Below, in pieces: positions 45,256-58,660 of a stretch of 64,000 nucleotides of DNA. The DNA is taken from the NCBI GenBank assembly GCA_012861695.1, contig JAAOOA010000353.1, forward strand, positions 62,001 through 126,000. Reading direction: 5' to 3'. The notes beneath the pieces were generated by a model that was not told the DNA's origin, ran no database searches, and saw only the letters and a program-made list of their open reading frames with translations. The position numbers and the translations under genes are program-made. The DNA is from Trematomus loennbergii (Eukaryota > Chordata > Actinopteri > Perciformes > Nototheniidae). How positions within the stretch are numbered: position 1 is the stretch's first letter; each line of letters opens with the position of its first letter.

Positions 45256-45784
45256 TCAGACACACAGGGAGAGGGAGGCTGTGAGAGAGAGAGAGAGCTC
45301 GTGCCCGACAGCCGGCTCTGCGAAGTTGGAAGCAGCCAGTGAGGAGTGAGTTAACGCAGCGAGAGCCGAGCAGGAGAGCGTGTGATTTTACGTTAGAGGC
45401 AAACACGGAAACAGTCTGAAAGAAGAGAGGAGACTTCAGCACATTTTGAAAAAGGTCTTCGTGAGGCTCAACGGGAGATTTTCTGGTTATGAGACAAAAT
45501 CACTCGAGTCCGTGAATTTTAACAGCTCAAACACGACAAACTGACCGAGTTCAACTTTATTTTTGGTGTGTCAGATTGTACGCGGAGGGATCTTGATCTG
45601 AGAGTGAGACTGGAGAAGCCAAGGCGAAAGCAGTGACGAGCTCCATATGAGAGGGATTGAGTGGGCGCGAGAGCTTCGACAGGCAGAGGGGTCACAGCGC
45701 GAGCCGCTGCTGTGGGGAGGGTCGTTCGAGTTGGCTCGTGCCTGATTTTACGCACAGGATTGTTTGAGCTGTGAGAGAGACAGG
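44946..45784. repeat. Inverted repeat after P3
   Basis: Left arm 44946-45077 pairs with about 45651-45784. Confidence 0.75.
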
Positions 45785-47032
45785 CGATTCTTCGAGCTGC
45801 CGAAAGAGAGAGAGGCGGAAGCAGCCACAGACAGACTCAGACACGAGCTCCTGAGAGATTATTAGTTTATATTATTATCTAAAACCAATATAATAAATAA
45901 AACAATCATTTAGAAAGGTGAATTGTCCACATGTGTTGTACATAAAGCACATTTAGATTGCCATATGATTACTGTGAAGTCCTGATATTTGAGGAACTTT
46001 TCTCCCTCTGCCTCATGTGTTTTTGTCTCGAAAAGATCACCCATCATATTTCTCTTCCAGAAATCCTCCCGTTGAGCCACACGAAGACTGCTTTCCTTTT
46101 TCAAACGGTGCTGAAGTCTCCTCTCTTCTTTCAGACTGTTTCTCTCTCGCGTAAAATCACACGCTCTCCTGCTCGGCTCTCGGAGGGATAGTTACTCCCT
46201 CCTCCTCATTGGCTGCTTCCGTGTTCACGGTGCCGGCTGTCGGGCACGAGCCCTCTCTCTCAGCTGAAAAAAGAATGTGTACGCCTCTCTCTCTGTGTGT
46301 GTCTGATCAGCAAATGAGAACATGAGTGCCTCATCCCCCTCTCTCGTATGGGATCTCGAGGATTCTTCCGTCTCTCTCACAGCTCAAACAATCCTGTGAG
46401 TAAGGTCAGGCGCGCGCCGACTCGAACAACGTCACCCTCCCCACAGCAGCAGCTCGCGCTGTGATATCTCTCCCTCTCGTTTGAGAGCTCGCAGTTTGTT
46501 TCGTCAGTTTTTCAAACTCAGCTGAACAATTACTGCCTAAACTCTGAGTTACCTGCACCTACTCTAACACCGACCCTCACACTGCAAGACTGTGTGCGCA
46601 GTCCTAACATTTATGGAAGGCCCTTTGAGCCACACACACTGCTTCCATCAGTCAACAAGTGCTCACTGTAGCCCTCAACCCTGTGTAAAAACAGCATCCC
46701 GCAGTTTATCAAAGAGATGTTACCGTCTGATGAGCTGGGTTTTTATTTCGTTTCCAACCGTCCATTTATATTATCATACTTTTTGAAATATTTTATGTGC
46801 ATTTATTTCAAGATGCAGGTTTTCAATTTTAAATATTTGGGTTATTTTAAAATGTTTTGGAGAAAATATATTCACCTCCAGTCCAGCACACAAACACAAC
46901 ACAAATACATTTTATTATTTTATTGGCAAAGCAAAAGATCAGATACAGAAATCCCTTATTTTCCCGAGAGAGGGGAAAAGTGTGACATCGAAGGGAAAGT
47001 GCAGTGAAAATAAAAGACATTATAAATAAATA

Positions 47033-48080
47033 TTAAGCTAATGAAGCGTGTCCATTCTCTTCTGGAACACAAGGGTCTGTGATGGGTTGACTCTCCTCTT
47101 CTGTCGGAGATCTTCCTCCACCGGATGAGACATTTGATCTGCAGATCCTCTGCCTACACACAACACCAAGTGCAACCAGAACCAGAGCAGCGATGATGGC
47201 GATGGGGATCCACGGGGTCTTCTTCTGCTCCAGGGGAAACAGAACAAGAGGAACTTAGTATGATGTGAAACTAAATGATGACACCTTAAACAAAACCCTA
47301 AAGTCCGATAATATCTAAGAGGTTTCCATAAGCTGCATTTTATAATCAATATTTGTAGTGTTGTACTCACGCATGGTGGCTGGGGGGTGCAGGTGATCTG
47401 TTCCGGGTTCCTCTCCTCTGGTGTATTCAGTGCAGGGCTGACCCTCATCCTCACAGCCTGCAGATGTCCCCTCTTTCTGTCCTTGAGGACGTAGAGAAAG
47501 TAATCTCCTCGGTCCTCAGGCTTCACCCCCTGCAGGGTCAGAGTCAGGTCTCCATCTGTCCTCCAGTGAGGGGCTACAGATGTTCTGTTCTCAAACCCTG
47601 AGCCCTGTGAGGTGCTTCCAGAGGAGAGGTCCAGCTCAAACACAAGCTGTGTGTTTCTCTCCACTCTGTACCTCCCGAGTTCTCCTGCAGTAAAGTAGTG
47701 GAAGGTAAAACCAGCAGCCTGTCCCTCAGGCACTGATTTCTCCGAGGATGTGATGACATTCAGATGGATACGTTTCTCCTCTGAGCCGCAGGTTAGCCCG
47801 TACAGTCCCTGGTCGTTGATGTTGCTCCTGTTTAAGACCACGGACTCGTTTGGACTCATCCGGTCTTTGTAACCTGCTGCCGGCTTCCAGACATCCTCCA
47901 GACGAGCCACAGGCTGACTGCTTCCACCTGTCAAAGTGTGCTGAAGTGTCGCTCCTCTCTCGCTGCACTGTTCAGTCTCTGGAAACTGAACAGGTCTCCT
48001 AATATCGTATCGACAGCTAGGCCTCCTACGAGAGGAAGGTGGACAATAAGTAAGAACATGCGCAAAGTATGAGCTGCCAT
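47033..48080 (-). CDS. G4: two-Ig-domain type I membrane receptor-like copy, one frameshift
   Basis: Two exons as in G5. From residue position equivalent to 52 onward, Ig1, Ig2, the GTGAGT donor and the membrane/tail exon (stop 47033-47035) are in frame and nearly identical to G5. The only break I see is one missing C near 47992 (GGAGACCTG for GGAGACCCTG) just after the signal peptide. A TATA-like element is at 48226-48234 (minus). If the missing C is a consensus error this copy is intact. Confidence 0.7.
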
Positions 48081-48719
48081 CTCGTCTTCTTCGTCTGGAT
48101 CCTGTGCTTATTACAAGTGCTCTCTCGTTAATACTATTCTTTCAGAGCGCTGAGAGAGGTGCAGTTACAGCAGGTGTCCACAGAGTGCAGCCCAAGTCAG
48201 ACTGAATCTTCTCCAAATGCTCTCTCTTTAAATACTCTTTGATTAGCAATCTGGGAGGAGTCTGAATTCCAAGTTTCCAAGTTTTCCAAGTTTTAACCGA
48301 GATTTCAGAGAGAGGGCTCGGGCTCGACTTCTCGATGGAAGCTCGCGGTTGTTGAGCCGTGTATTCACCACGCTGAATGTCGGGCCCGGTACCTCTCTCT
48401 CACAGCTCGGGGGGAAAAGGCTCATTCTGAAAGATCAGATCCCTCTCTCGTGCGGCAAGCTCGCGGATGCAGCATTTTCCCAGCTGTGTGGGAGAGTACT
48501 CGCGCACCTCTCCTGAGAGAGTTATATAGTTTATTATGATTTAAGCCCAATATAATAAATAAAACAATAATTTAGAAAGGTGAAATGTCCATACATGTGT
48601 TGTACATAAAGCACATTTAGATGCCATATGATTACTGTGAAGTCCTGATATTGAGGAACTTTTCTCCCTCTGCCTCATGTGTTTTTGTCTCGAAAAGATC
48701 ACCCATCATATTTTCTTCC

Positions 48720-49265
48720 AGAAATCCTCCCGTTGAGCCACACGAAGACTGCTCTCCTTTTTCAAACTGTGCTGAAGTCTCCTCTCTTCTTTCAGACTGT
48801 TTCTCTCTCGCTCTCCTGCTCGGCTCTCGGAGGGATAGTTACTGCCTCCTCCTCATTGGCTGCTTCCGTGTTCACGGGGCCGGCTGTTGGCCACGAGCTC
48901 TCTGTCAGTGAGCAGTGAGAGGCAGAATCTCGTTTGGGAGGAGTCTGCTCTTTCAGATTCAGCCTTTTTCCCCAGCTGTGAGAAAGAGGGAGCCTCGCTA
49001 CAGCCGGCACCGTGAAGACACAGCTCAACATGTTCTCATTGGCTGGTCAGACACACAGGGAGTGGGAGGCTGTGAGAGAGAGTGAGCTCGTGCCCGACAG
49101 CCGGCTCCGCGAAGTTGGAAGCAGCCAGTGAGTTAACGCAGCGAGAGCCGAGCAGGAGAGCGTGTGATTTTACGCGAGAGGCAAACACGGAAACAGCCTG
49201 AAAGAAGAGAGGAGACTTCAGCACATTTGAAAAAGGTCTTCGTGAGGCTCAACGGGAGGATTTCT
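48720..49265. repeat. Inverted repeat upstream of G4
   Basis: Same arms as at 35330-35885: AGAAATCCTCCCGTTGAGCC from 48720 pairs with the complement ending near 49265. Confidence 0.75.
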
Positions 49266-50705
49266 GGTTATGAGACAGAATCACTCGAGTCCGTGAACTT
49301 TAACAGCTCAAACACGACAAACTGACCAAGTTCAACTTTATTGTTGGTGTGTCAGATTGTACGCGGAGGGATCTTGATCTGAGAGTGAGACTGGAGAAGC
49401 CAACGGCGAAAGCAGCGACGAGCTCCATATGAGAGGGATTGAGTGGGCGCGAGAGCTTCGACAGGCAGAGGGGTCACAGCGCGAGCCGCTGCTGTGGGGA
49501 GGGTCGTTCGAGTTGGCTCGCGCCTGACCTTACGCACAGGATTGTTTGAGCTGTGAGAGAGACGGGATTCTTCGAGCTGCCGAAAGAGAGAGAGGCGGAA
49601 GCAGCCACAGACAGACTCAGACACGAGCTCCTGAGAGATTATTAGTTTATTATTATCTAAAACCAATATAATAAATAAAACAATCATTTAGAAAGGTGAA
49701 ATGTCCACATGTGTTGTGCAAAGAGCATATTTAAACTGCCATATAATTATTGTAAAGTCCTGATACTTGAGGAACTTTTCTCCTCTGCCTCATGTGTTTT
49801 TGTCTCGAAAAGATCACCCATCATATTTCTCTTCCAGAAATCCTCCCGTTGAGCCACACGAAGACTGCTTTCCTTTTTCAACTGTGCTGAAGTCTCCTCT
49901 CTTCTTTCAGACTGTTTCTCTCTCGCGTAAAATCACACGCTCTCCTGCTCGGCTCTCGGAGGATAGTTACTCCCTCCTCCTCATTGGCTGCTTCCGTGTT
50001 CACGGTGCCGGCTGTCGGGCACGAGCCCTCTCTCTCAGCTGAAAAAAGAATGTGTACGCCTCTGTGGTGTGTCTGATCAGCAAATGAGAACATGAGTGCC
50101 TCATCCCCTCTCTCGTATGGGATCTCGAGGATTCTTCCGTCTCTCTCACAGCTCAAACAATCCTGTGAGTAAGGTCAGGCGCGCGCCGACTCGAACAACG
50201 TCACCCTCCCCACAGCAGCAGCTCGCGCTGTGATATCTCTCCCTCTCGTTTGAGAGCTCGCAGTTTGTTTCGTCAGTTTTTCAAACTCAGCTGAACAATT
50301 ACTGCCTAAACTCTGAGTTACCTGCACCGACTCTAACACCGACCCTCACACTGCAAGACTGTGTGCGCAGTCCTAACATTTATGGAAGGCCCTTTGAGCC
50401 ACACACACTGCTTCCATCAGTCAACAAGTGCTCACTGTAGCCCTCAACCCTGTGTAAAAACAGCATCCCGCAGTTTATCAAAGAGATGTTACCGTCTGAT
50501 GAGCTGGGTTTTTATTTCGTTTCCAACCGTCCATTTATTTATCCTTCTTTTTGAAATATTTTATGTGCATTTATTTCAAGATGCAGGTTTTCAATTTTAA
50601 ATATTTGGGTTATTTTAAAATGTTTTGGAGAAAATATATTCACCTCCAGTCCAGCACACAAACACAACACAAATACATTTTATTATTTTATTGGCAAAGC
50701 AAAAG

Positions 50706-51291
50706 ATAATCTCCTCGGTCCTCGGGCTTCACCCCCTGCAGGGTCAGAGTCAGGTCTCCATCTGACCTCCAGTGAGGGGCTACAGATGTTCTGTTCTCAA
50801 ACCTGAGCCATGAGGTGCTTCCAGAGGAGAGGTCCAGCTCAAACACAAGCTGTGTGTTTCTCTCCACTCTGTACCTCCCGAGTTTCCTGCAGTAAAGTAG
50901 TGGAAGGTAAAACCAGCAGCCTGTCCCTCAGGCACTGATTTCTCCGAGGATGTGATGACATTCAGATGGATAAGTTTCTCCTCTGAGCCGCAGGTTAGCC
51001 CGTACAGTCCCTGGTCGTTGATGTTGCTCCTGTTTAAGACCACGGACTCGTTTGGACTCATCCGGTCTTTGTAACTGCTGCCGGCTTCCAGACATCCTCC
51101 AGACGAGCCACAGGCTGACTGCTTCCACCTGTCAAAGTGTGCTGAAGTGTCGCTCTCTCTCCTGCACTGTTCAGTCTCTGGAAACTGAACTCGGTCTCCT
51201 AATATCGTATTGACAGCTAGGCCTCCTACGAGAGGAAGGTGGAAAAAACTAAGAACGTGCGCAAAGTATGAGCTGCCATCTGAGCTGCCAT
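50706..51291 (-). pseudogene. G6: receptor copy lacking the membrane exon (deletion shared with G7)
   Basis: The copy starts at ATG 51291 with a duplicated MAAQMAA-type start, then Ig1 and most of Ig2. Near 50706 the sequence jumps from the Ig2 F strand (EDRGDY) directly into the 3' untranslated region of the family, removing the end of Ig2, the intron, the membrane exon and the tail. In frame, the join gives DRGDYLLLCQ and a TAA that overlaps the AATAAA poly(A) signal. Upstream frame breaks near 51155, 50880 and 50803 disrupt the present sequence. Without them the product would be secreted. Confidence 0.7.
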
Positions 51292-51589
51292 CTCCAGTCT
51301 TCTTCGGTGTTGTCTGGATCCTGTGAAGTGCTTCTTCCAAATGCACTCCACTCTCTTTTATGCTTTTTTCTTCGGTAGGAGTCTGACTTAGGATCCGCCT
51401 TCTGTCTGCCGAACTGTGAGAGAGAGGGCCAGCACCGGCTCTCACTCCACAGCAGACTCTCTCTCTCCTAAAAAACCCCACCATTCGTAAATGTGTAGAA
51501 CTCCACAGCCTCTCCTCGTAATGTTGACTCTCCCTCTCAAAACACGGCTCTAGCCCCTGAGCAGACTCTCCTCTCAAAGGACCGGGTTA

Positions 51590-51838
51590 GGGTCCCGGCT
51601 GGGGGGGGGTCCCCGGTGGTGGGGTCCCCGGTGGTGGGGTTCCCGGTGCAGGGGGTCCGGTGGTGGGGGTCCCGGTGGTGGGGGTCCCGGTGGTGGGGGT
51701 CCCAGTGATGGGGGTCCCGGTGGTGGGGTCCCGGTGGTGGGGGTCCCGGTGAAGGGGGGTCCCGGTGGTAGGGGTCCCGGTGGTGGGGGGTCCCGTTGGT
51801 GGGGGTCCCGGTGAAGGGGGGTCCCGGTGCTGGGGATC
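51590..51838. repeat. M2: G-rich minisatellite upstream of G6
   Basis: Same 15-bp unit as M1, about 16 copies, starting about 300 bp from the G6 ATG. Confidence 0.9.
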
Positions 51839-52320
51839 GTTTTTCCTCTCAGCTGAAAAATTACTGCGTAAAATGTGAGTCACTGCACTGACTCTAACAC
51901 CGACCCTCACACTGCAAGACTGTGTGCGCAGTCCTAACATTTATGGAAGGCCCTTTGAGCCACACACACTGCTTCCATCAGTCAACAAGTGCTCACTGTA
52001 GGCCCTCAAGCTGCGTAAAAACAGCATCCCGAAGTTTATCAAAGAGATGTTACCGTCTGATGAGCTGGGTTTTTATTTCGTTTCCAACCGTCCATTTATA
52101 TTATCATACTTTTTGAAATCTATTGTCGCATTTATTTCAAGATGCAGGTTTTCAATTTTAAATATATGGGTTATTTTTAAATGTTTTGGAGAAAATATAT
52201 TCACCTCCAGTCCAGCACAAAAACACAACAAAAATACATTTTATTATTTTATTGGCAAAGCAAATTTGTATAATAATTTGCTTGTTTGTTCCATAATCAA
52301 TCTTTATTTTAACCTAATTG

Positions 52321-52402
52321 AGGCGCAGCAAAGGGAAGGCCCGGATAGGCCCAGATCCAATCAGGATATGTATTGGTGTAAATCCTGGCCAATGAGTCTG
52401 TC
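52321..52402 (+). repeat. Copy of the 21178-21262 segment inside the array
   Basis: GGCGCAGCAAAGGGAAGGCC to GTAAATCCTGGCCAATGA, placed where the unit-1 sequence (26130-26150) reads straight from AACCTAATTGA into the array module. The join adds material from outside the array. Confidence 0.85.
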
Positions 52403-52624
52403 TGTGGCTGCTTCCGTCTCTCTCTTACGGGAGCTCGAGGATTCTTCCGTCTCTCTCACAGCTCAAACAATCCTGTGCGTAAAGTCAGGCGCGAGCCAAC
52501 TCGAACGACCCTCCCACAGCAGCGGCTCGCGCTGTGATATCTCTCCCTTTCGAAGTTCTCGCGCCCACTCAATCCCTCTCTGGAGCTCGTTGCTGCTTTC
52601 GCCGTTGGCTTCTCCAGTCTCACG

Positions 52625-53425
52625 CTCAGATCAAGATCCCTCCGCGTACAATCTGACACACCAAAAATAAAGTGGAACTCGGTCAGTTTGTCGTGTTTGA
52701 GTTGTTAAAGTTCACGGACTCGAGTGATTCTGTCTCATAACCAGAAATCCTCCCGTTGAGCCTCACGAAGACCTTTTTCAAAATGTGCTGAAGTCTCCTC
52801 TCTTCTTTCAGGCTGTTTCCGTGTTTGCCTCTAACGTAAAATCACACGCTCTCCTGCTCGGCTCTCGCTGAGTTAACTCACTCCTCACTGGCTGCTTCCG
52901 TGTTCACGGGGCCGGCTGTTGGCCACGAGCTCTCTCTCAGTGAGCAGTGAGAGGCAGAATCTCGTTTGGGAGGAGTCTGCTCTTTCAGATTCAGCCTTTT
53001 TTCCCAGCTGTGAGAAAGAGGGAGCCTCGCTACAGCCGGCACCGTGAAGACACAGATCAACATGTTCTCATTGGCTGGTCAGACACACAGGGAGAGAGGG
53101 AGGCTGTGAGAGAGAGTGAGCTCGTGCCCGAAAGCCGGCTCCGCGAAGTTGGAAGCAGCCAGTGAGGAGTGAGTTAACGCAGCGAGAGCGAGCAGGAGAG
53201 CGTGTGATTTTACGTTAGAGGCAAACACGGAAACAGCCTGAAAGAAGAGAGGAGACTTCAGCACATTTTGAAAAAGGTCTTCGTGAGGCTCAACGGGAGG
53301 ATTTCTGGTTATGAGACAGAATCACTCGAGTCCGTGAACTTTAAGAGCTCAAACACGACAAACTGACCGAGTTCAACTTTATTTTTGGTGTGTCAGATTG
53401 TACGCGGAGGGATCTTGATCTGAGA
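52625..53425. repeat. Long inverted repeat between G6 and S2
   Basis: Left arm about 52625-52885 (AGATCAAGATCCCTCCGCGT, GGACTCGAGTGATTCTGTC) pairs with about 53160-53425. The centre contains TTCTCATTGGCTGG. Confidence 0.8.
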
Positions 53426-54070
53426 GGCGGAAGCAGCCACAGACACGAGCTCCTGAGAGATTATTAGTTATTATTATCTAAAACCAATAGAATAAATAAA
53501 ACAATAATTTAGAAAGGTGAAATGTCCACATGTGTTGTACATAAAGCACATTTAGATTGCCATATGATTACTGTGAAGTCCTGATATTTGAGGAACTTTT
53601 CTCCCTCTGCCTCATGTGTTTTGTCTCGAAAAGATCACCCATCATATTTTCTCTTCCAGAAATCCTCCCGTTGAGCCACACGAAGACTGCTCTCCTTTTT
53701 CAAACTGTGCTGAAGTCTCCTCTCTTCTTTCAGACTGTTTCTCTCTCGCGTAAAATCACACGCTCTCCTGCTCGGCTGCTTTCCTTTTTCCAATTGAGGT
53801 ACACTAAAAAGTGTAGGCGGACACCATCAACAATGTACAATGTGGGTGGAACCATTTCAAATGTAGGCGGAACACCCGAAAACAAAGAGTATAAAACAGA
53901 GAGCATTTGGAGCAGGTTCAGTCTGCACTCTGTGGACACCTGCTGTAACTCCACCTCTCTCACACAGCTCTGAAAAAAGGAGGCGGATCCCTCTCTCAGA
54001 GGTCGGAAAGAATAACGAGAGAGCATTTGTAAAAAGCACAGGATCCAGACAACATCGAAGAAGACTGAAG

Positions 54071-54451
54071 ATGACAGCTCATATTTTGCGTATGTTCTTA
54101 CTTATTGTCCACCTTCCTCTCGTAGGAGGCCTAGCTGTCGATACGATATTAGGAGACCGAGTTCAGTTTCCAGAGACTGAACAGTGCAGGGAGAGAGGAG
54201 CGACACTTCAGCACACTTTGACAGGTGGAAGCAGTCAAACTGTGGCTCGTCTGGATGTCTGGAAGCCGGCAGCAGGTTACAAAGACCGGATGAGTCCAAA
54301 CGAGTCACATCATACTAAGTTCCTCTTGTTCTGTTTCCCCTCACTGGAGCAGAAGGAGACCCCGTGGTTCACCCTCGCCATCCTCGCTGCTCTGGTTCTG
54401 GTTGCACTTGGTGTTGTGTGTAGGCAGAGGATCTGCAGATCAAATGTCTGA
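54071..54451 (+). CDS. S2: short fusion receptor, same as S1
   Basis: The predicted 126-residue protein is identical to that of S1, including the coding use of former intron sequence and the early TGA. TATA box at 53890-53897 and AATAAA at 54580-54585. Identity of the two copies 13,645 bp apart points to recent unit duplication or gene conversion. The open frame has survived in both copies while many neighbours have broken frames. Confidence 0.65.
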   Translation: MTAHILRMFLLIVHLPLVGGLAVDTILGDRVQFPETEQCRERGATLQHTLTGGSSQTVARLDVWKPAAGYKDRMSPNESHHTKFLLFCFPSLEQKETPWFTLAILAALVLVALGVVCRQRICRSNV

Positions 54452-54585
54452 TGAGTCAACCTATCACAGACCCTCGTGTTCCAGAAGAGAATGGACATGC
54501 TTCATCAGCTTAATATGTACTATTTTCACTGCACTTTCCCTTAGATGCAACACTTTCCCCTGTCTCTCTGATCTTTGCCAATAAA

Positions 54586-55980
54586 ATAATAACATGTCAT
54601 GTTTTGCGTGTTTGTGTGCTGGAGGTGGACTTAAGGTGAACTGATTCTCTCGCAAACATTTAAAAAATAACCCATCATTGAAAACCTGCAACTTGAAATT
54701 ACTTCACACAATATAAATATGCAGATTAAAAAAAAGTCTGGAGGACAATAGGAGGGTTGGAAACGAAATAAAAACACAGCTCATCAGAACATCTGTCTTG
54801 TTACATTGTTAGCTGCTGTTCCCCTCTGTGGAAAACAAACATTTGAAAATGTATTTTCAAGACAAAAAACACGAGGTAGAGGGAGAAGAGTTCCTCAAAT
54901 ATCACAATAATCATATGTCAGTTTAAATAGGCTTTTTGCACAACACATGTATGAACATTTCACCTTTCTAAATGATTGTTTTATTTATTATATTGGGCTT
55001 AAATAATAATAAACTATGAACTCTCCTCTCTCTCGTTCCGGAGCTCGCGAACCTCCACCGGCCCTCGCGGTGATCCAATTTCCACACAGGGAAAAACACG
55101 AGCATCTGGTCACATTTTACATTTATTTGATTGGCAAAGAATCAAAAATCCTTCATTTGTCGCACAGCAGGATATGTACAGATGCTGCAAAGGGAAAGTG
55201 AGGATAAAAAGACACAAGTTTAATGAGTGGATTAACATATTAAAGAAGCAAGCACAAGTTATTCAAATAAAAAAGTGCACATCCATGATTTAAAACAAAG
55301 TAGCAGCATTATAAAATATCTAAGTTCATAAATAATAATGTAAATATAATTGAAAAACCATATTCCATCAGTACCTGAATGTGGACATTTCAATAAACTT
55401 TAAAGGTGGTGGATTTAATACACATTTGAACACTTTTCATTTTTGGGAATATGTCCCATTCACAAGAGGAAATGCATTCTAGACCAAATGTTGACCAACC
55501 ACATGTTTACTTACTTAGAATATGACACTATTAAAAATATAACAAATTAGAAGGATATCAAAACCAAATTTGATAAATATTTTAATTGAAATTATACCTT
55601 TTAGTTTTTTTGTATCATTTTTTCTACATACGTATATTAGCCTTATTGTTTACTCTGCATGTGTACCTGTGTTACCCTGATCAATTTGGAAATGTCAGAG
55701 GTAGCCTATACTTAAATCAAGGATTTTACGCGAGAGAGAAACAGCCTGATAGAAGAGAGGAGACTTCAGCACAGTTGAAAAAGGAAAGCTGGAAGAGAAA
55801 TATGATGGGTGATCTTTTCGAGACAAAAAACACATGAGGCAGAGGGAGAAAAGTTCCTCAAGTATCAGGACTTCACAATAATCATATGGCAGTTTAATTA
55901 TGCTTTATGCACACTAAATGTATGGACATTTCACCTTTCTAAATTATAGTTTTATTTATTATATTGGGTTTAAATAATAA
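54586..55980 (+). repeat. AT-rich 3'-flank block, copy 3, with empty LTR site
   Basis: Matches 27691-29056 and 40941-42200. At about 55884 it reads AATCATATGGCAG without an LTR element. Confidence 0.75.
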
Positions 55981-56498
55981 TAAACTAATACACTCTCAGG
56001 AGCTCGTGTCTGAGTCTGTCTTTGGCTGCTTTCGCTCTCTCTCGTTCCGGAGCTCGAGGATTCTTCCGTCTCTCACAGCTCAAACAATCCTGTGCATAAA
56101 GTCCGGCGCGCGCCGACTCGAACGACGTCACCCTCCCTACAGCAGCGGCTCGCGCTGTGATGTCTCTCCCTCTCGTTTGAGAGCTCGCAGTTTGTTTCGT
56201 CAGTTTTTCAAACTCAGCTGAACAATTACTGCGTAAAATGTGAGTCACCTGCACCGACTCTAACACCTCACACTGCAAGACTGTGTGCGCAGTCCAGCAG
56301 CGGTGGAAATGGAAAATTACAGGAGCATTCCCAGCCATATAAGGCCACATCCGGCTTTACTCACACTCCAAGAACAAACCAATCAGGAACACGCACGCAA
56401 GCAAGGACGAGAGAAGGCGGATTCTAAGTCAGACTCCTCCTACCCGCCGAAAAATGTATAAAAGAGAGAGCATTTGGAAGAAGCACAGAAGACTGAAG

Positions 56499-56732
56499 AT
56501 GGGAGCTCATACTTTGCGATTGCTCTTACTCATTGTATACCTTCCTTCCGTAGGAGGCCTAGCTGTCAATACAATATTAGGAGAAACCGAACAGTGCAAG
56601 GAAAGAGCGACACTCCAGCACACGTTGACAAGTGGAAGCAGTATGGCTCATCTGGAGGATGTCTGGAAGGATGTCTCTCTTTCGGGAGCTCGAGGATTCT
56701 TCCGTCTCTCTAGCTCAAACAATCCTTCGTAA
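56499..56732 (+). pseudogene. P4: signal peptide plus start of Ig1, 77 residues
   Basis: As P1-P3 (TATA 56457-56464); the frame stops at 56732 because GTG is missing in AATCCT(GTG)CGTAAAG relative to P3. Confidence 0.6.
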
Positions 56733-57532
56733 AGTAAGGCGCGTGCCGACTCGAACGAACCTCCCCACAGCAGCGGCTCGCGCTGTGATCCCTCTCCCTG
56801 TCGAAGCTCTCGCGCCCACTCAATCCCTCTTATCAGGCCGATCATGCAGACTGCGAGAGCTCTCTCTCAGTGAGCAGTGAGAGGCAGAATCTCGTTTGGG
56901 AGGAGTCTGCTCTTTCAGATTCGGCCTTTTTCCCCAGCTGTGAGAAAGAGGGAGCCTCGCTACAGCCGGCACCGTGAAGACACAGCTCAACATGTTCTCA
57001 TTGGCTGATCAGACACACAGGAGAGGGAGGCTGTGAGAGAGAGAGAGAGCTCGTGCCCGACAGCCGGCTCTGCGAAGTTGGAAGCAGCCAGTGAGGAGTG
57101 AGTTAACGCAGCGAGAGCCGAGCAGGAGAGCGTGTGATTTTACGTTAGAGGCAAACACGGAAACAGTCTGAAAGAAGAGAGGAGACTTCAGCACATTTTG
57201 AAAAAGGTCTTCGTGAGGCTCAACGGGAGATTTCTGGTTATGAGAAAATCACTCGAGTCCGTGAATTTTAACAGCTCAAACACGACAAACTGACCGAGTT
57301 CAACTTTATTTTTGGTGTGTCAGATTGTACGCGGAGGGATCTTGATCTGAGAGTGAGACTGGAGAAGCCAAGGCGAAAGCAGTGACGAGCTCCATATGAG
57401 AGGGATTGAGTGGGCGCGAGAGCTTCGACAGGCAGAGGGGTCACAGCGCGAGCCGCTGCTGTGGGGAGGGTCGTTCGAGTTGGCTCGTGCCTGATTTTAC
57501 GCACAGGATTGTTTGAGCTGTGAGAGAGAGGC
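56703..57532. repeat. Inverted repeat after P4
   Basis: Left arm 56703-56830 pairs with about 57405-57532. Confidence 0.75.
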
Positions 57533-58660
57533 GATTCTTCGAGCTGCCGAAAGAGAGAGAGGCGGAAGCAGCCACAGACAGACTCAGACACGAGCTCCTG
57601 AGAGATTATTAGTTTATTATTATTATCTAAAACCAATATAATAAATAAAACAATCATTTAGAAAGGTGAATGTCCACATGTGTTGTACATAAAGCACATT
57701 TAGATTGCCATATGATTACTGTGAAGTCCTGATACTTGAGGAACTTTTCTCCCTCTGCCTCATGTGTTTTTGTCTCGAAAAGATCACCCATCATATTTCT
57801 CTTCCAGAAATCCTCCCGTTGAGCCACACGAAGACTGCTTTCCTTTTTCAAACGGTGCTGAAGTCTCCTCTCTCTTTCAGACTGTTTCTCTCTCGCGTAA
57901 AATCACACGCTCTCCTGCTCGGCTCTCGGAGGGATAGTTACTCCCTCCTCCTCATTGGCTGCTTCCGTGTTCACGGTGCCGGCTGTCGGGCACGAGCCCT
58001 CTCTCTCAGCTGAAAAAAGAATGTGTACGCCTCTCTCTCTGTGTGTCTGATCAGCAAATGAGAACATGAGTGCCTCATCCCCCTCTCTCGTATGGGATCT
58101 CGAGGATTCTTCCGTCTCTCTCACAGCTCAAACAATCCTGTGAGTAAGGTCAGGCGCGCGCCGACTCGAACAACGTCACCCTCCCCACAGCAGCAGCTCG
58201 CGCTGTGATATCTCTCCCTCTCGTTTGAGAGCTCGCAGTTTGTTTCGTCAGTTTTCAAACTCAGCTGAACAATTACTGCCTAAACTCTGAGTTACCTGCA
58301 CCGACTCTAACACCGACCCTCACACTGCAAGACTGTGTGCGCAGTCCTAACATTTATGGAAGGCCCTTTGAGCCACACACACTGCTTCCATCAGTCAACA
58401 AGTGCTCACTGTAGCCCTCAACCCTGTGTAAAAACAGCATCCCGCAGTTTATCAAAGAGATGTTACCGTCTGATGAGCTGGGTTTTTATTTCGTTTCCAA
58501 CCGTCCATTTATATTATCATCTTTTTGAAATATTTTATGTGCATTTATTTCAAGATGCAGGTTTTCAATTTTAAATATTTGGGTTATTTTAAAATGTTTT
58601 GGAGAAAATATATTCACCTCCAGTCCAGCACACAAACACAACACAAATACATTTTATTAT

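Larger units (their letters stand above)
44743..56498. repeat. Higher-order unit B: P3(+), G4(-), G6(-) with minisatellite, S2(+)
   Basis: Landmarks are repeated in unit C with an offset of about 11.74-11.76 kb (P3 to P4 11756, G4 to G5 11743, G6 to G7 about 11740). Confidence 0.8.
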
